This document shows positions 26,001 through 34,294 of a stretch of 38,700 nucleotides of DNA, piece after piece; the stretch's first letter is position 1, and each line of letters begins with the position of its first letter. The DNA comes from a virus, in IMG/VR virus record IMGVR_UViG_3300009164_000164, positions 1 to 38,700 of that record. One strand, given 5' to 3'. The notes under the pieces were generated by a model. It was not told the DNA's origin, ran no database searches, and saw only the letters and a list, made by a program, of their open reading frames with translations. Made by a program: the position numbers and the translations under genes.

Positions 26001-28050
26001 TTTTGATATCACAGATACTTCACAGGTTAACTCATATCTTGCGGATAAGGTTGCGTTAGTAAATCGCACATTCCCATCATATGAGGCACGTGCAGCAATT
26101 CTGAACCGTGAAGTGACTGGTCAAGAACTACAGACCATGCTTGCTAACTACACTGATGAACTTTACGATATTGTTCCTGGCAACTTTAATTATGGAGCAG
26201 CCAACATTGGTGGAGCAAACGCTTACGAAAGCCTAAGCAACGCAGTTAATAACTTCTCTGCAAGAATATTTAGAGGTATGGCACGGGCTGAAAACCCAAT
26301 CCGTAACGCATTCTTTGATGATGTTGCAATTGATGCAATGGCACGTAAGGCTGAATATCTTGTATCACAAGGTATCGAGATGACACCTGCTCGATGGAAC
26401 GCTCTACGCCAGTCTGCTGGTCGTGAAGCAATCCAGGAACTCGAGAAGACTGTGTACACCATTCGTCGCCAGAATCGACTATTGCACAATGCACGCTTTG
26501 CCGTAGCATTCCCAACTGCAACAGTTAACGCTTTCTATCGCTATGGAAGACTGGCTGCAAATAATCCAGTTAGAACAGCACAGTTTGTAAATAACTATGG
26601 AAGAACATTCCAAACATTTGGCGTAGATGAGAATGGTAACCCAACCAAGAACATCGAAGATATCACACACTTGATTCTTCCTGGTACTGGTGACATGGGT
26701 ATGGGCTATATGGATGAAGGAATTGCACTAAACGCTAAGTCTCTTGGATTCCTACTAAACCAACCATCACCATCATTCATATCTGCGCTATCAGTTGGTA
26801 AGATAATGCAAGAGTTTCCTGGTACAGAAGACGGTATCAAAGAGGCTCTTAACATTAATGGAACGGACTGGTATTCTGTAATCTTCCCATATGGTGCTCC
26901 TACATCAATTACAAAGCAGTTGACACCACCTTGGGCAAACGCACTATTCAATGCTGGCACTGGCCCTCAAGGCAAGGCAGACTATCTTTCTTCATGGCGT
27001 TCAGTTTATAACTATCACAAGATGTTAGTTGAATTGGGCATTGAAAAGAAGTTCCCATCAGATGCTACAATTCTTAAAGAAGTAAAAACTCTTTGGGCTG
27101 AAAAGTTCATCTCAGGCTTCTCTTCAATCTTTGGTGTACCATACAAGGTAGAAACTAACCCTATGCGTGGAACCACTAACTTGTTCTACAAACTTAAGGA
27201 TAAGTACGTTGCAGAAGGTAAAGGCGAGCAGGAAGCACGCGACCTTGCTGGAGACGAGATGATAGCACTACTTGGTCCCAACTTTATGGTTGACCGAGTA
27301 ACCTTTACTGGCTCGAATAAGGAACTCAATATTCCTGCAAGTTATGAAGCCTATAAGCGAGTCTTCAAGGACAACGATGACCTGGTTGGTGCTCTTGCAG
27401 CAATTGATAAGTCTGATATTGGATTAGTTGGGTTGCTTACAGCAGACCTACCTAGAACTCAAGATGAGAAGTCCACTAACATACTCAATCTCTTGAGCGA
27501 CCCTAACTTGACTCTCCCAGGTACAAGTAAGCGTCTTAATGACTTCAAGTTAACCCCACAAGAGGTTGAACGTGAACGCATGAAGCAACGCACTTGGAAC
27601 AACTATAACCTTGTTCGTGATGCGCTAGAGGCTAAGATTACCGATGGTAGAACACTACGTGCTCATCCACAACTAAAGGGCGTTCTTGACCAACTAGTTG
27701 AGACAACCTTTAAAGACCAGAGCCAAGCATGGTACGACGAGTACCAACTTGCTGCAAGTGGCGATACATCATATAAGTATGCTAGAGCGTTCAAGGCTAT
27801 CACTACAGATGAGAAGTTCATGACTGCCCGTCAAGATGTGCAGTTCTGGAAAGATGCTCGTCTATTTATGAAGGCAAGAGATATCTTTAGCACACTGTAC
27901 CAGTCACTTCCAGATTATGACTCACGCAAGGCAATCATCCGTGATGGATACAACCAATGGGTTGCTCAGAATGCTAAGCAGTGGGACCCAAATCTAGAAA
28001 CAATAATTACACAATACTTTGACAATGACTCACTAAAGGCGGTTGGATAA
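23041..28050 (+). CDS. Giant internal virion / DNA-ejection-type protein
   Basis: 1669 aa, largest gene of the window, GGGGGT upstream of the ATG. Long stretches are helical; residues about 700-860 are strongly coiled-coil-like and Ala/Lys/Glu-rich (KKSEYARLSAIKDDAQ, EIAKAKKAVANYRRTINKL). No tape-measure repeats, transglycosylase or peptidase motif were recognised. A very large helical protein between portal and capsid, together with two further internal-protein candidates downstream, matches the T7-type set of core/ejection proteins (gp14-16) in layout. These are expelled to bridge the envelope during DNA entry. The role is inferred from size, composition and context. A WW motif near the start (MAWWNDFISS) and a C-terminal helical part may contact membranes. 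Confidence 0.6.
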   Translation: MAWWNDFISSVAAIPTALKRATGGGAYLSKEEQEKEQVLYDTVKGALAGIDAGLTKVPDAGLYGGVKKATKGVADKLLQGAVKLNEEVISPYIFRPISTIGLLNDVNSPLYKKGEYEEGFQFKDIKAAYDRSAKVSQFQALIKSELVPGLTPLSKMVLSTNNIDLNEVDLWNDESIKKNFVDNAVGRWFTGLGDFVVGTAALGGVGRAVTVPAKVGLTKAGIYTKTKTVDQLANDMETGIQYAKSNGTVGSQTVSGNHAVVLAESKDWGLITNLVSKYSTNDKLIPLIHEATDADAVKDLLLADKGNLAALGRLAETAPDKLFDMSGTSAVLQSKFLQTGKTYIPEGPAVPRLKSAFDAAIKSNPQFVKIRDAFFDPDYNLTPGGKSFMPREPIVGKGAVIAAGEKIRAVRSASASREFDNFADIFETSLGKGAARISVKLVKFGTRQAQYKPLGFVTFSGVRPLDGRIELNAFLNNIKLFRDGDATIKVSPSVERKVADVRREFEDMYMRSLGKNEVEVLDKIDDAIGRMLAYKAGIYDSREISAHISAFRGNVNRGIDSVKQNGFGIGHDGAQILVDPQTIRQMTESYRFTPWDAIEGQFIRATEKSAIKAGAKATADLGAQVFRDLNRLWTFDVLVRPMYIIKQSIGEPIVSTTVAQGMSFLWNDVAYIGLNALRNSGNWSLGKLSKIKNRSERKAVNKAVEFKKSEYARLSAIKDDAQASLEDLLSGRTSPGTKAQHLAAAREQLKVASGLLDEAELSLRAAVKPLGIKEAIPSVTTLERRVAFLEAKAPSAATASEIAKAKKAVANYRRTINKLTTNKKEIIAADNAVAAAYQSVDNVLSELGTALKDQADVWGKSAKFKKRWFGKETQYRMVNGEYVSIDSFVTGDKNFSAAIRAEVSNARTADLNFLGELSTGTRKSLVERKVPMDIIRISDPLYFEELTYIANRVMRGDPLMDLILANTSMAQLKKWAVSDAGIRYLRAFDITDTSQVNSYLADKVALVNRTFPSYEARAAILNREVTGQELQTMLANYTDELYDIVPGNFNYGAANIGGANAYESLSNAVNNFSARIFRGMARAENPIRNAFFDDVAIDAMARKAEYLVSQGIEMTPARWNALRQSAGREAIQELEKTVYTIRRQNRLLHNARFAVAFPTATVNAFYRYGRLAANNPVRTAQFVNNYGRTFQTFGVDENGNPTKNIEDITHLILPGTGDMGMGYMDEGIALNAKSLGFLLNQPSPSFISALSVGKIMQEFPGTEDGIKEALNINGTDWYSVIFPYGAPTSITKQLTPPWANALFNAGTGPQGKADYLSSWRSVYNYHKMLVELGIEKKFPSDATILKEVKTLWAEKFISGFSSIFGVPYKVETNPMRGTTNLFYKLKDKYVAEGKGEQEARDLAGDEMIALLGPNFMVDRVTFTGSNKELNIPASYEAYKRVFKDNDDLVGALAAIDKSDIGLVGLLTADLPRTQDEKSTNILNLLSDPNLTLPGTSKRLNDFKLTPQEVERERMKQRTWNNYNLVRDALEAKITDGRTLRAHPQLKGVLDQLVETTFKDQSQAWYDEYQLAASGDTSYKYARAFKAITTDEKFMTARQDVQFWKDARLFMKARDIFSTLYQSLPDYDSRKAIIRDGYNQWVAQNAKQWDPNLETIITQYFDNDSLKAVG

Positions 28051-28988
28051 TGGGTGAAGAGACAACAACAGCAACAGTGACTCCCAATCAGGATGCACAG
28101 GACGCTGCACTATTAGCGAGTATCGCACCATTTTTGGCGCAACTAATGGGTCAAGGTAGCGGTGGACCGACAGATACAAGTCAAACAACATCTAGAACTA
28201 ACGTTACCAGATTAACATTTAATAGTGCAAAAGCAATGCTTGAAGATGCAATGCAAGAAGTGGGTTTTGCTGGCCAGTTAAGTAAGGCCGATATTGAAGA
28301 CTTCATGAAGAAGTTTGAGAAAAATCAGAACGCACAGATTGAAAAAATCGTTGAATCCTCTAGAACCAAGATTACTCCTGGCGCTACAGAAGATGCTCTT
28401 AAGAAGGTCTTTGAATCTACTGCTCGACAAGAATACCCATCATTCTTCAAGCCTTTAGATTTTGCTAAAGATTTTATCTTCACAAAGATTGACTTCAAAA
28501 ATGAAGGCGCTCTTGGCGCTAAACAACTAGATGTGCTTGCACAGGTGCGTGGAATTGTAGATAAGTTCCAACTTCTAGGTGTCTCAGATGCTGATATGCG
28601 TGTTGCTGCAAAGCAGATTGCAATGGGCAAGAAGGACATCAAGCAGTACACAGTAGAACTACAGCAGATTGCAAAGAAGGAATATCCACAATTTGCTGAG
28701 CGTTTTGCCCTAGACCCAGAACTTACAACTTACGATATTGCAACCCCTGTTATTAAAATGTTGGCAACAACATGGCAAAAAGACCAGAAGGAAATTGGCA
28801 TGGACAATCCGCTTGTAATGTCATATCTTAACTATGCTGGTCCAGACGGCAAGGGTAAGCAACCATCATACTATGATTTGCTACTAAAGGCTAAGAACGA
28901 CCCTCAGTATGAACTTACCGAGAAGGCTAACGAAGATGCACGCGATGCAGCCGTAGGGCTTCTTAGAGCAATGGGAGCAGGTCTATAA
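28050..28988 (+). CDS. Internal virion protein candidate
   Basis: 312 aa, overlapping the previous stop by TAATG. The N-terminal 60 residues are Thr/Gln/Gly-rich and probably disordered; the rest is helical (MLEDAMQEVGFAGQLSKADI; AKDFIFTKIDFKNEGALGAK). No enzyme motif. It lies between the giant protein and the LysM protein, with overlapping codons on both sides, which suggests equal expression as one complex. Function inferred only from context. Confidence 0.55.
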   Translation: MGEETTTATVTPNQDAQDAALLASIAPFLAQLMGQGSGGPTDTSQTTSRTNVTRLTFNSAKAMLEDAMQEVGFAGQLSKADIEDFMKKFEKNQNAQIEKIVESSRTKITPGATEDALKKVFESTARQEYPSFFKPLDFAKDFIFTKIDFKNEGALGAKQLDVLAQVRGIVDKFQLLGVSDADMRVAAKQIAMGKKDIKQYTVELQQIAKKEYPQFAERFALDPELTTYDIATPVIKMLATTWQKDQKEIGMDNPLVMSYLNYAGPDGKGKQPSYYDLLLKAKNDPQYELTEKANEDARDAAVGLLRAMGAGL

Positions 28989-30418
28989 TGGCAGATACAG
29001 TAAAGGTAAAGCCTGGCGATAACATGAGCGCTCTTGCTGCTAAAGCAGGAGTATCTCTTGCAGCAATGAAGGCTGCTAACCCACAGATTGCCAACCCAAG
29101 TCTTATTAAACCAGGACAGGTTCTTAATGTTCCTGCCCCAAAGGCAGCAGCACCAGCAGCGACACCAGCCCCTAAGGTAACAGCGCCAGTAGCGCCTACC
29201 TCTGGAGTTATCCCAGGATTCACCCCATCTGTAACTATGCCAACTCCAGCAATTAAACCAGGAGAGCCAGGATTTGTTGGACCAGTAGCACCTAAATCTA
29301 CTACATCAACAACAGATTCTGCATCATCCGTTGGACCGCAAGGTGGTTTAGGCGCAGGAGTTGTTGCTGGAGTAACAGGCGCTGGTACTGGTACTGGTAC
29401 TGATACAGGTACTGGAACTGGTTGGATAAAGTCTGGAACTGTTCAGACAGAAGATGGTCCAGTAGATGTAGATGCTAATGGTCTGGCAAAGGATGGCTCA
29501 AAGCCAACGCCAAAGCCAGAGCGAACAATGGCTATTGATACCTTTAGAAGGACTCTTGCCACATTCTTTGGAGAAAAAGAAGTTGCCAATGGATGGGTTG
29601 ATGTACTTTACAAGGTAACATCAGGTTACTATAAGACTGGTTCTACAGTTGATGAATCTCTAAACTTGGCACTAAAAGATGCACGTAACAATCCAGACCT
29701 TGCACCATTTGCAAAAAGATTCAAGGGCGTTTACGCATTGCAGGACAAGGCTCTTGCTGGAGAAGCAATTGAAGTACCAACAATTGCAGAATTTTACAAA
29801 TCACAATTCGCTCTTGGCGAAGTTATGACACGCGCTGGATTTCCAGATTTAGCCACCAATGAGTTCCTCGGAGATGTTCTTGGAACTGGTAAATCTGTCG
29901 CAGAGACAACAGCACTCATTAATGATGTGTTTGCAGCAATCGACAATGCTCCAGCAGCCCTCAAAAAGGACTTAGAGACTATTGCTCCAGGAGCAGATAG
30001 AACTGCTATTGCAAGGGCTTTGTTGATGGGCAAGCAAGGCGCTGCTGCTCTTACCAAGCAGATTGCAGAAACAACTGTATTATCAGCAGCCAAGTCTCAA
30101 GGACTTACGATTGCCAAGGCTCTTGCAGCAGACTATGCAGCAAGAGGATTCGGTTACGATACCTCTCTTGCCCAATTCGGTAACGTCGCTCTAGGAAGAG
30201 GACCTCTAGAGAAGTTACTTGAAATTAGCACTGGTAAGGCAGTAACGCCAGAGGAAGCACAGACAACTATGCAGCAATCTCTCTTTGAGAAGAACGTTGC
30301 AGCACAAGAGCAGATTCGCTTAGAAGCAGAGAAGGAAGCGGCACGCTACGGCGGTCGTTCTGGAGCAGCAGGCTCACGAAGCCTTGCTTCTCGCAACAGA
30401 GCAGATAGAGCAATATAA
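28988..30418 (+). CDS. LysM-domain virion protein
   Basis: 476 aa. Residues about 3-49 form a LysM domain: VKPGDNMSALAAKAGVSLAAM followed by NPSLIKPGQVLNVP. LysM binds N-acetylglucosamine in peptidoglycan or chitin. A Pro/Ala-rich linker and a Thr/Gly repeat (TGAGTGTGTDTGTGTG, about 130-146) connect it to a helical C-terminal region (residues about 180-450). No lytic motif is visible. In the virion it could anchor the ejection complex to the cell wall. The C-terminal end is rich in Arg, Ser and Ala (RYGGRSGAAGSRSLASRN). Confidence 0.75.
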   Translation: MADTVKVKPGDNMSALAAKAGVSLAAMKAANPQIANPSLIKPGQVLNVPAPKAAAPAATPAPKVTAPVAPTSGVIPGFTPSVTMPTPAIKPGEPGFVGPVAPKSTTSTTDSASSVGPQGGLGAGVVAGVTGAGTGTGTDTGTGTGWIKSGTVQTEDGPVDVDANGLAKDGSKPTPKPERTMAIDTFRRTLATFFGEKEVANGWVDVLYKVTSGYYKTGSTVDESLNLALKDARNNPDLAPFAKRFKGVYALQDKALAGEAIEVPTIAEFYKSQFALGEVMTRAGFPDLATNEFLGDVLGTGKSVAETTALINDVFAAIDNAPAALKKDLETIAPGADRTAIARALLMGKQGAAALTKQIAETTVLSAAKSQGLTIAKALAADYAARGFGYDTSLAQFGNVALGRGPLEKLLEISTGKAVTPEEAQTTMQQSLFEKNVAAQEQIRLEAEKEAARYGGRSGAAGSRSLASRNRADRAI

Positions 30419-30540
30419 TAGAATCCTGAACGGACCTATCGGCCCCGTCAGCGTATAAGACCGACAGCAAGAGCCAGACCAGTTCCCCGATTGGAGCCTG
30501 AGGCTTGCGAACTAACTACGAATAGAAGGGTGGCGTTGCT

Positions 30541-31023
30541 ATGAGCAACAACTACTGGGAAGACGAAGACGACGAACTAGATACAATCGAAGAAGCACCG
30601 ATGGATGGAAGCGACTTACTTAAAAAGTTGCGTAAAGCCAAGCGTGCAGACGAGAAGCGTATTAAAGAACTTACAGAGCAACTTGAAGGATTCTCCAAGG
30701 CGCAGCGTGAGGCAATCGTTAAGTCTACACTAGAAAAGAAGGGCGTCAATCAAAAGGCTGCTCGCTTAGTAATGAAGGATTTGGACGATATCAATGAGGA
30801 CTCAGTTTCTAACTGGCTCAATGACAATGCGGACTTATTTGGTCTAAGCCAAGCACCAGAAGAAAGTTCTATTATGAGCCAAGAGGACCGCGCATCACTG
30901 CGCAACCAGGATGCTCTGACACAGAACGCAGTCAGCCCAGACCGAGCAAACGACTTAGAGTACAGAATGGCCCAAGCAACATCCGAAGAGGACATTCTAG
31001 CAATACTTCGTTCTCAACAATAA
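30541..31023 (+). CDS. Scaffolding-like protein
   Basis: 160 aa, directly upstream of the capsid gene. It starts with a very acidic stretch (WEDEDDELDTIEEAP), then a coiled-coil-like helix (KKLRKAKRADEKRIKELTEQLEGF), then mixed helical and acidic segments. Acidic, helical, coiled-coil proteins immediately before the capsid are typical scaffolds that guide prohead assembly. No sequence family recognised. The 122-nt gap upstream (30419-30540) shows no gene or clear signal. Confidence 0.68.
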   Translation: MSNNYWEDEDDELDTIEEAPMDGSDLLKKLRKAKRADEKRIKELTEQLEGFSKAQREAIVKSTLEKKGVNQKAARLVMKDLDDINEDSVSNWLNDNADLFGLSQAPEESSIMSQEDRASLRNQDALTQNAVSPDRANDLEYRMAQATSEEDILAILRSQQ

Positions 31024-31058
31024 TTTATCCGTTCATAGTCACTTGGAGGTGACCGCAT

Positions 31059-32246
31059 ATGCCTAATGCATATACATCCACAGGAAGTACCTCTCTCGGA
31101 GGTACAGTTGGTGGTGCAGGTCTTGTACAGAAGGCGTACGACCGTCTTCTAGAGTTCGCACTCCGCGCCGAACCACTTATTCGTTCAGTCGCAGACAAGA
31201 CTCCAGCACAGCAATCAATCCCAGGTTCAACAGTAGTTCTACAGAAGTACGTTGACCTAACAGCAGCAACAAGCACATTGTCAGAAACAGTTGACCCAGA
31301 TGCAGTAGCATTGTCAACACCAGACCAGGTTACAATTACTCTTAACGAGTACGGTAACTCTGTTCTTGTGACACGTGCGTTGGAACTATTCTCTCTTGCA
31401 GATGTAGACCCAGCAGTTTCAAACGTAATCGCATTCAACCTTGCAGATTCAATCGACAAGGTAGCAATGGAAACCCTTCGTGGCGGAACTAACGTAATCT
31501 ACGGTGGTTCGGCAACATCAACAGGAACAGTAGCCGCTGCTTCAACACTCGACTCAGCAGACATCCGTAAGGCTGTCGCTAAGTTGCGTTCAAACAAGGC
31601 TGCATACCGCAAGGGTTCAATGTACTGGGTTGGTATCCACCCAGAAGTATCACACGACCTACGCGCCGAGACAGGTGCTGCAGGCTGGCGTGACCCACAT
31701 AACTACCAGTCAAACGAGAACATCTGGGCTGGTGAAATCGGTGCTTACGAAGGTGCATACTTCGTTGAGTCACCACGTTTGTACTCATCTAAGTCAGGTG
31801 CAGACCAGACAGCACTCTCAACCTCTCCTGCAGTAAGCGGAGTTTCTGGAGAGTTCACAATCGTCGTTGCAAACGGCGCATTCGGTGGCCGCGCTGAGGT
31901 CGGAGATAAAATCTCTGGAACTAACGTAGGTACTGCAGCAAAGATTACAGCAATCTCAGTTGGTGCAACAAACACTACACTTACAGTGTCTGTCGCTAAC
32001 TCAGGAACTGTCGGAACTGCTACACTCACAGTAACACCTGTTACTCGCGTATTCAATACAATCGTTGCTGGAAAGCAAGCAATGGCTCAGGCTGTTGCAG
32101 AAGAGCCACACGTTGTAATTGGTAACGTAACAGATAAGTTGATGCGTTTCCGCCCAATGGGTTGGTACGGCGTACTCGGCTTTGCACGCTACCGTGAAGA
32201 AGCACTTTACCGCCTAGAAACAGGCTCATCAATCGCTGCTCTCTAG
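31059..32246 (+). CDS. Major capsid protein (N4-gp56-like)
   Basis: 395 aa with a strong GGAGGTGA ribosome site, matching high expression. The N-terminal region VQKAYDRLLEFALRAEPLIR, then ETVDPDAVALSTPDQVTITLNEYGNSVLVT and NVIAFNLADSIDKVAMETL, followed by YWVGIHPEVSHDLR, resembles the N4-gp56 family of HK97-fold major capsid proteins. Residues about 254-330 form a beta-rich insert (GEFTIVVANGAFGG...GDKISGTNVGTAAKI), likely an exposed inserted or Ig-like domain. It should form the icosahedral shell around the scaffold. Confidence 0.88.
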   Translation: MPNAYTSTGSTSLGGTVGGAGLVQKAYDRLLEFALRAEPLIRSVADKTPAQQSIPGSTVVLQKYVDLTAATSTLSETVDPDAVALSTPDQVTITLNEYGNSVLVTRALELFSLADVDPAVSNVIAFNLADSIDKVAMETLRGGTNVIYGGSATSTGTVAAASTLDSADIRKAVAKLRSNKAAYRKGSMYWVGIHPEVSHDLRAETGAAGWRDPHNYQSNENIWAGEIGAYEGAYFVESPRLYSSKSGADQTALSTSPAVSGVSGEFTIVVANGAFGGRAEVGDKISGTNVGTAAKITAISVGATNTTLTVSVANSGTVGTATLTVTPVTRVFNTIVAGKQAMAQAVAEEPHVVIGNVTDKLMRFRPMGWYGVLGFARYREEALYRLETGSSIAAL

Positions 32247-32261
32247 TAGTTAATTGACGCT

Positions 32262-32287
32262 GTGGCAGGGGGGAAACTCCCTGTCAC
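32262..32287 (+). terminator. Hairpin after the capsid gene
   Basis: GTGGCAGGG pairs with CCCTGTCAC (one G-U pair) around an 8-nt loop. There is no T-run, so it may attenuate or protect the capsid mRNA 3' end rather than terminate fully. Confidence 0.5.
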
Positions 32288-32312
32288 GGAGTAAGTTCAC
32301 TAAGGAGGACTA

Positions 32313-32585
32313 ATGGCAACTTGGATGTTTAAAACACCAACAGTAGCAGAAGGACCATCAGGAACGGGCTCACGCCTATTCGACTTCTACAAACTGGATG
32401 TTGGTATTACCATCGTCAAAGAAGACGGTGAGTACTATCAGGCTAGATATCTTACAGATTCAGAGTTATCCTCATATCAAGAAGTATATCGTGGTGGAAG
32501 AAACTATGAAGTAAGCGATGCTACCAAAGCAGCACTGATTGCTGGTGGGGTAGATGTTACAGAAGCAAACTTTACAGAGGTTTAA
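32313..32585 (+). CDS. Small hypothetical structural protein
   Basis: 90 aa, with AAGGAGG upstream. Beta-rich, with aromatic strands (SRLFDFYKLDVGITIVKEDG; YEVSDATKAALIAGG). It follows the capsid gene, a place where head decoration or head-completion genes are common. No family recognised. Confidence 0.6.
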   Translation: MATWMFKTPTVAEGPSGTGSRLFDFYKLDVGITIVKEDGEYYQARYLTDSELSSYQEVYRGGRNYEVSDATKAALIAGGVDVTEANFTEV

Positions 32586-32590
32586 GACAA

Positions 32591-33019
32591 ATGGGACATG
32601 AGCACGTAAGCAAAGTTTTAGAATTTAAGTTCGATGAGGACTTCAACTGGAAGCCAGCATCGTATGGTTGTACAGGATGTGAAGAGACTTCATTAACACC
32701 ATTTAAATCTAATGATGTTTTTGTAGACCACAATAACTGTGGTCCTGATTGCTTTGGCTGTAAGGCTAAGTCTTTACAGTTAAGCACAGGAGATGCAACA
32801 AGAGACATATCAGAGAAGAAATGGACTGCTGAGTTGAGCGCCTATAGGGACGCTAGAGACCAAGGCATCCAACCAGCAGGAACATCACATCGCCATATAC
32901 AGGAAGCATATACAGCAAGTGAGACTTTGAATAAGCCTTACAACGCTGATACAATGCCTAAGGCAAAAGATATAAATACCAAATCAGTAGAAGCACTTAA
33001 AGAAATTGGAGCAATATAA
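32591..33019 (+). CDS. Cysteine-rich phage protein, zinc-binding-like
   Basis: 142 aa. Residues about 25-62 hold YGCTGCEETSLTP...DHNNCGPDCFGCKAKSLQL, a CxxC plus C-x3-C-x2-C set that suggests a zinc site, with a repeated Gly-Cys pattern. The rest is helical (KWTAELSAYRDARDQGIQP) and ends near KEIGAI. Proteins with this CFGCK arrangement occur in the structural regions of many uncultured phages; function unknown to me. It is coupled to the next gene by TAATG. Confidence 0.65.
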   Translation: MGHEHVSKVLEFKFDEDFNWKPASYGCTGCEETSLTPFKSNDVFVDHNNCGPDCFGCKAKSLQLSTGDATRDISEKKWTAELSAYRDARDQGIQPAGTSHRHIQEAYTASETLNKPYNADTMPKAKDINTKSVEALKEIGAI

Positions 33020-33186
33020 TGTCAGCAAAAGGTGAGAAGTACAAGTCAATGGCTGCTATGAAGAAGCACGAAAAGACAGAATCTCCTGCTATGCGCCTAA
33101 AGGAATATGGCGCTAAGAAGGTTGCCAAGAAGACTGCTAAGCGTGTTGCTAAGAAGTCAACAATGGTTCGCAAGAAGGGCATGTAA
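33019..33186 (+). CDS. Tiny lysine-rich protein
   Basis: 55 aa; about one third Lys (AKKVAKKTAKRVAKK), a histone-H1-like composition. It is the first of a run of basic proteins to 35185. Possible DNA-binding or membrane-active role. Confidence 0.6.
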   Translation: MSAKGEKYKSMAAMKKHEKTESPAMRLKEYGAKKVAKKTAKRVAKKSTMVRKKGM

Positions 33187-33188
33187 TC

Positions 33189-33416
33189 ATGGCAGGGATG
33201 ATGAAGAAACCACTAGGAACAATCAAGCCAAAGGCAACGCCTACTGCTAAACCAAAGGTAACACCAAAGCCAAAGGCAACGCCAACACCTAAGTTTACAC
33301 CACCAACACTAGCACAGTATAAGCAATCTGCAGCCTACAGGGCAGGAGACTGGACATACAAGCAGTATGTTGACGAGTTTAAGATGCAATACGATAGCAA
33401 GTATCGGAGAAAGTAA
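33189..33416 (+). CDS. Pro/Lys/Thr-repeat protein
   Basis: 75 aa. Residues 8-40 repeat P-K-A-T-P-T/K (KPKATPTAKPKVTPKPKA), then a short YKQSAAYRAGDWTYKQYVDEF segment. Basic; no family recognised. Confidence 0.6.
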   Translation: MAGMMKKPLGTIKPKATPTAKPKVTPKPKATPTPKFTPPTLAQYKQSAAYRAGDWTYKQYVDEFKMQYDSKYRRK

Positions 33417-33596
33417 ATGAAGAAGCATCCAGGATTTAAAGCAGTACAGAAGAAGATTGCTGCAAAGCAGGGCATCCCTATGGAACGCGCAGGAGCAATC
33501 CTAGCCGCTGGCGCTCGCAAAGCATCAAAGAAAGCAGTAAAGGCTAATCCACGCTTGAAGAAAGTCTCTGGCGTTGTAAAGAAAAAGGGTAAGTAA
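33417..33596 (+). CDS. Tiny basic protein
   Basis: 59 aa (MKKHPGFKAVQKKIAAKQGIP...), ending in KKVSGVVKKKGK. The central ILAAGARKASKKA is helical. It follows the previous stop (TAAATG). Confidence 0.58.
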   Translation: MKKHPGFKAVQKKIAAKQGIPMERAGAILAAGARKASKKAVKANPRLKKVSGVVKKKGK

Positions 33597-33597
33597 A

Positions 33598-34014
33598 ATG
33601 GCAGTTCGTAAAGTAACTAAGAAGAGCACTAATCCAGCAGCCAGTAATCCTGCAGGCAAAAATGCTATGAAGATTAGTTCTTCGGTAACAGTTCTTGGCA
33701 AGGCTCTTCTACCAGGATTAAGCCCATCAATGACACCACGCCAGCCGTTTACCAATGCTGAAATGGCTAGACTTAGCAAACTTGCTGACCAAATCAAGGC
33801 TATGGAAGTTAAGGCAGCCAACGAAAAGAAGGCTAACGCTCAGATTATTAAGAAGCAGAATAAGCAAGCAGCATCAAAGACTACTTTGGATAAGCAGGCA
33901 CAAAAAGGAAGAAATGCAAGTAAGCCAGTAGTTAAGGTAACCCCACGCGGAGGACGCGGTATGGGTGGCGGTATGCTCGGCGGCGGCGGTATGCGCGGAC
34001 CAGTGATTCGCTAA
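33598..34014 (+). CDS. Basic protein with glycine-rich tail
   Basis: 138 aa. Helical Lys/Ala/Gln-rich middle (MARLSKLADQIKAMEVKAAN) and a C-terminal Gly/Arg/Met tail (RGGRGMGGGMLGGGGMRG). No family recognised; the tail resembles nucleic-acid-binding RGG-type regions. Confidence 0.6.
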   Translation: MAVRKVTKKSTNPAASNPAGKNAMKISSSVTVLGKALLPGLSPSMTPRQPFTNAEMARLSKLADQIKAMEVKAANEKKANAQIIKKQNKQAASKTTLDKQAQKGRNASKPVVKVTPRGGRGMGGGMLGGGGMRGPVIR

Positions 34015-34293
34015 ATGATTGACCCTAGACTAAAGCGAGCAGGTGTGTCAGGCTTTAACAAGCCTAAGCGCACACCTACACATCCTAAGAAATCACACGT
34101 TGTTGTGGCCAAGGTTGGGGACAAGGTTAAAACTATTCGCTTCGGCCAACAGGGCGTAAGTGGTTCCCCTAAGAAGGCTGGGGAGTCTGCTGCATATGCT
34201 GCACGACGCAAGTCTTTTAAGGCAAGACATGCAAGTAATATATCCAAAGGAAAAATGAGTGCCGCATATTGGGCAGATAAGGTAAAGTGGTAA
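34015..34293 (+). CDS. Conserved uncultured-phage-type protein
   Basis: 92 aa, start directly after the previous stop (TAAATG). It contains SHVVVAKVGDKVKTIRFGQQG and SFKARHASNISKGKMSAAYW with terminal WADKVKW. I recognise this pattern (VGxKxKTIRFGQQG...RHxxNIxKGKMSAAYWAxKVKW) as recurrent in marine and freshwater phages, with no known function. Confidence 0.7.
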   Translation: MIDPRLKRAGVSGFNKPKRTPTHPKKSHVVVAKVGDKVKTIRFGQQGVSGSPKKAGESAAYAARRKSFKARHASNISKGKMSAAYWADKVKW

Positions 34294-34294
34294 C

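Noticed and set aside
28325-28651. Long antisense frames within virion genes
   Set aside because: They are shadows of the strongly biased plus-strand genes and show no family resemblance or ribosome sites.
30419-30543. Open plus-strand frame between the LysM and scaffold genes
   Set aside because: There is no start codon with a ribosome site; the translation is Arg/Pro-rich without family resemblance.
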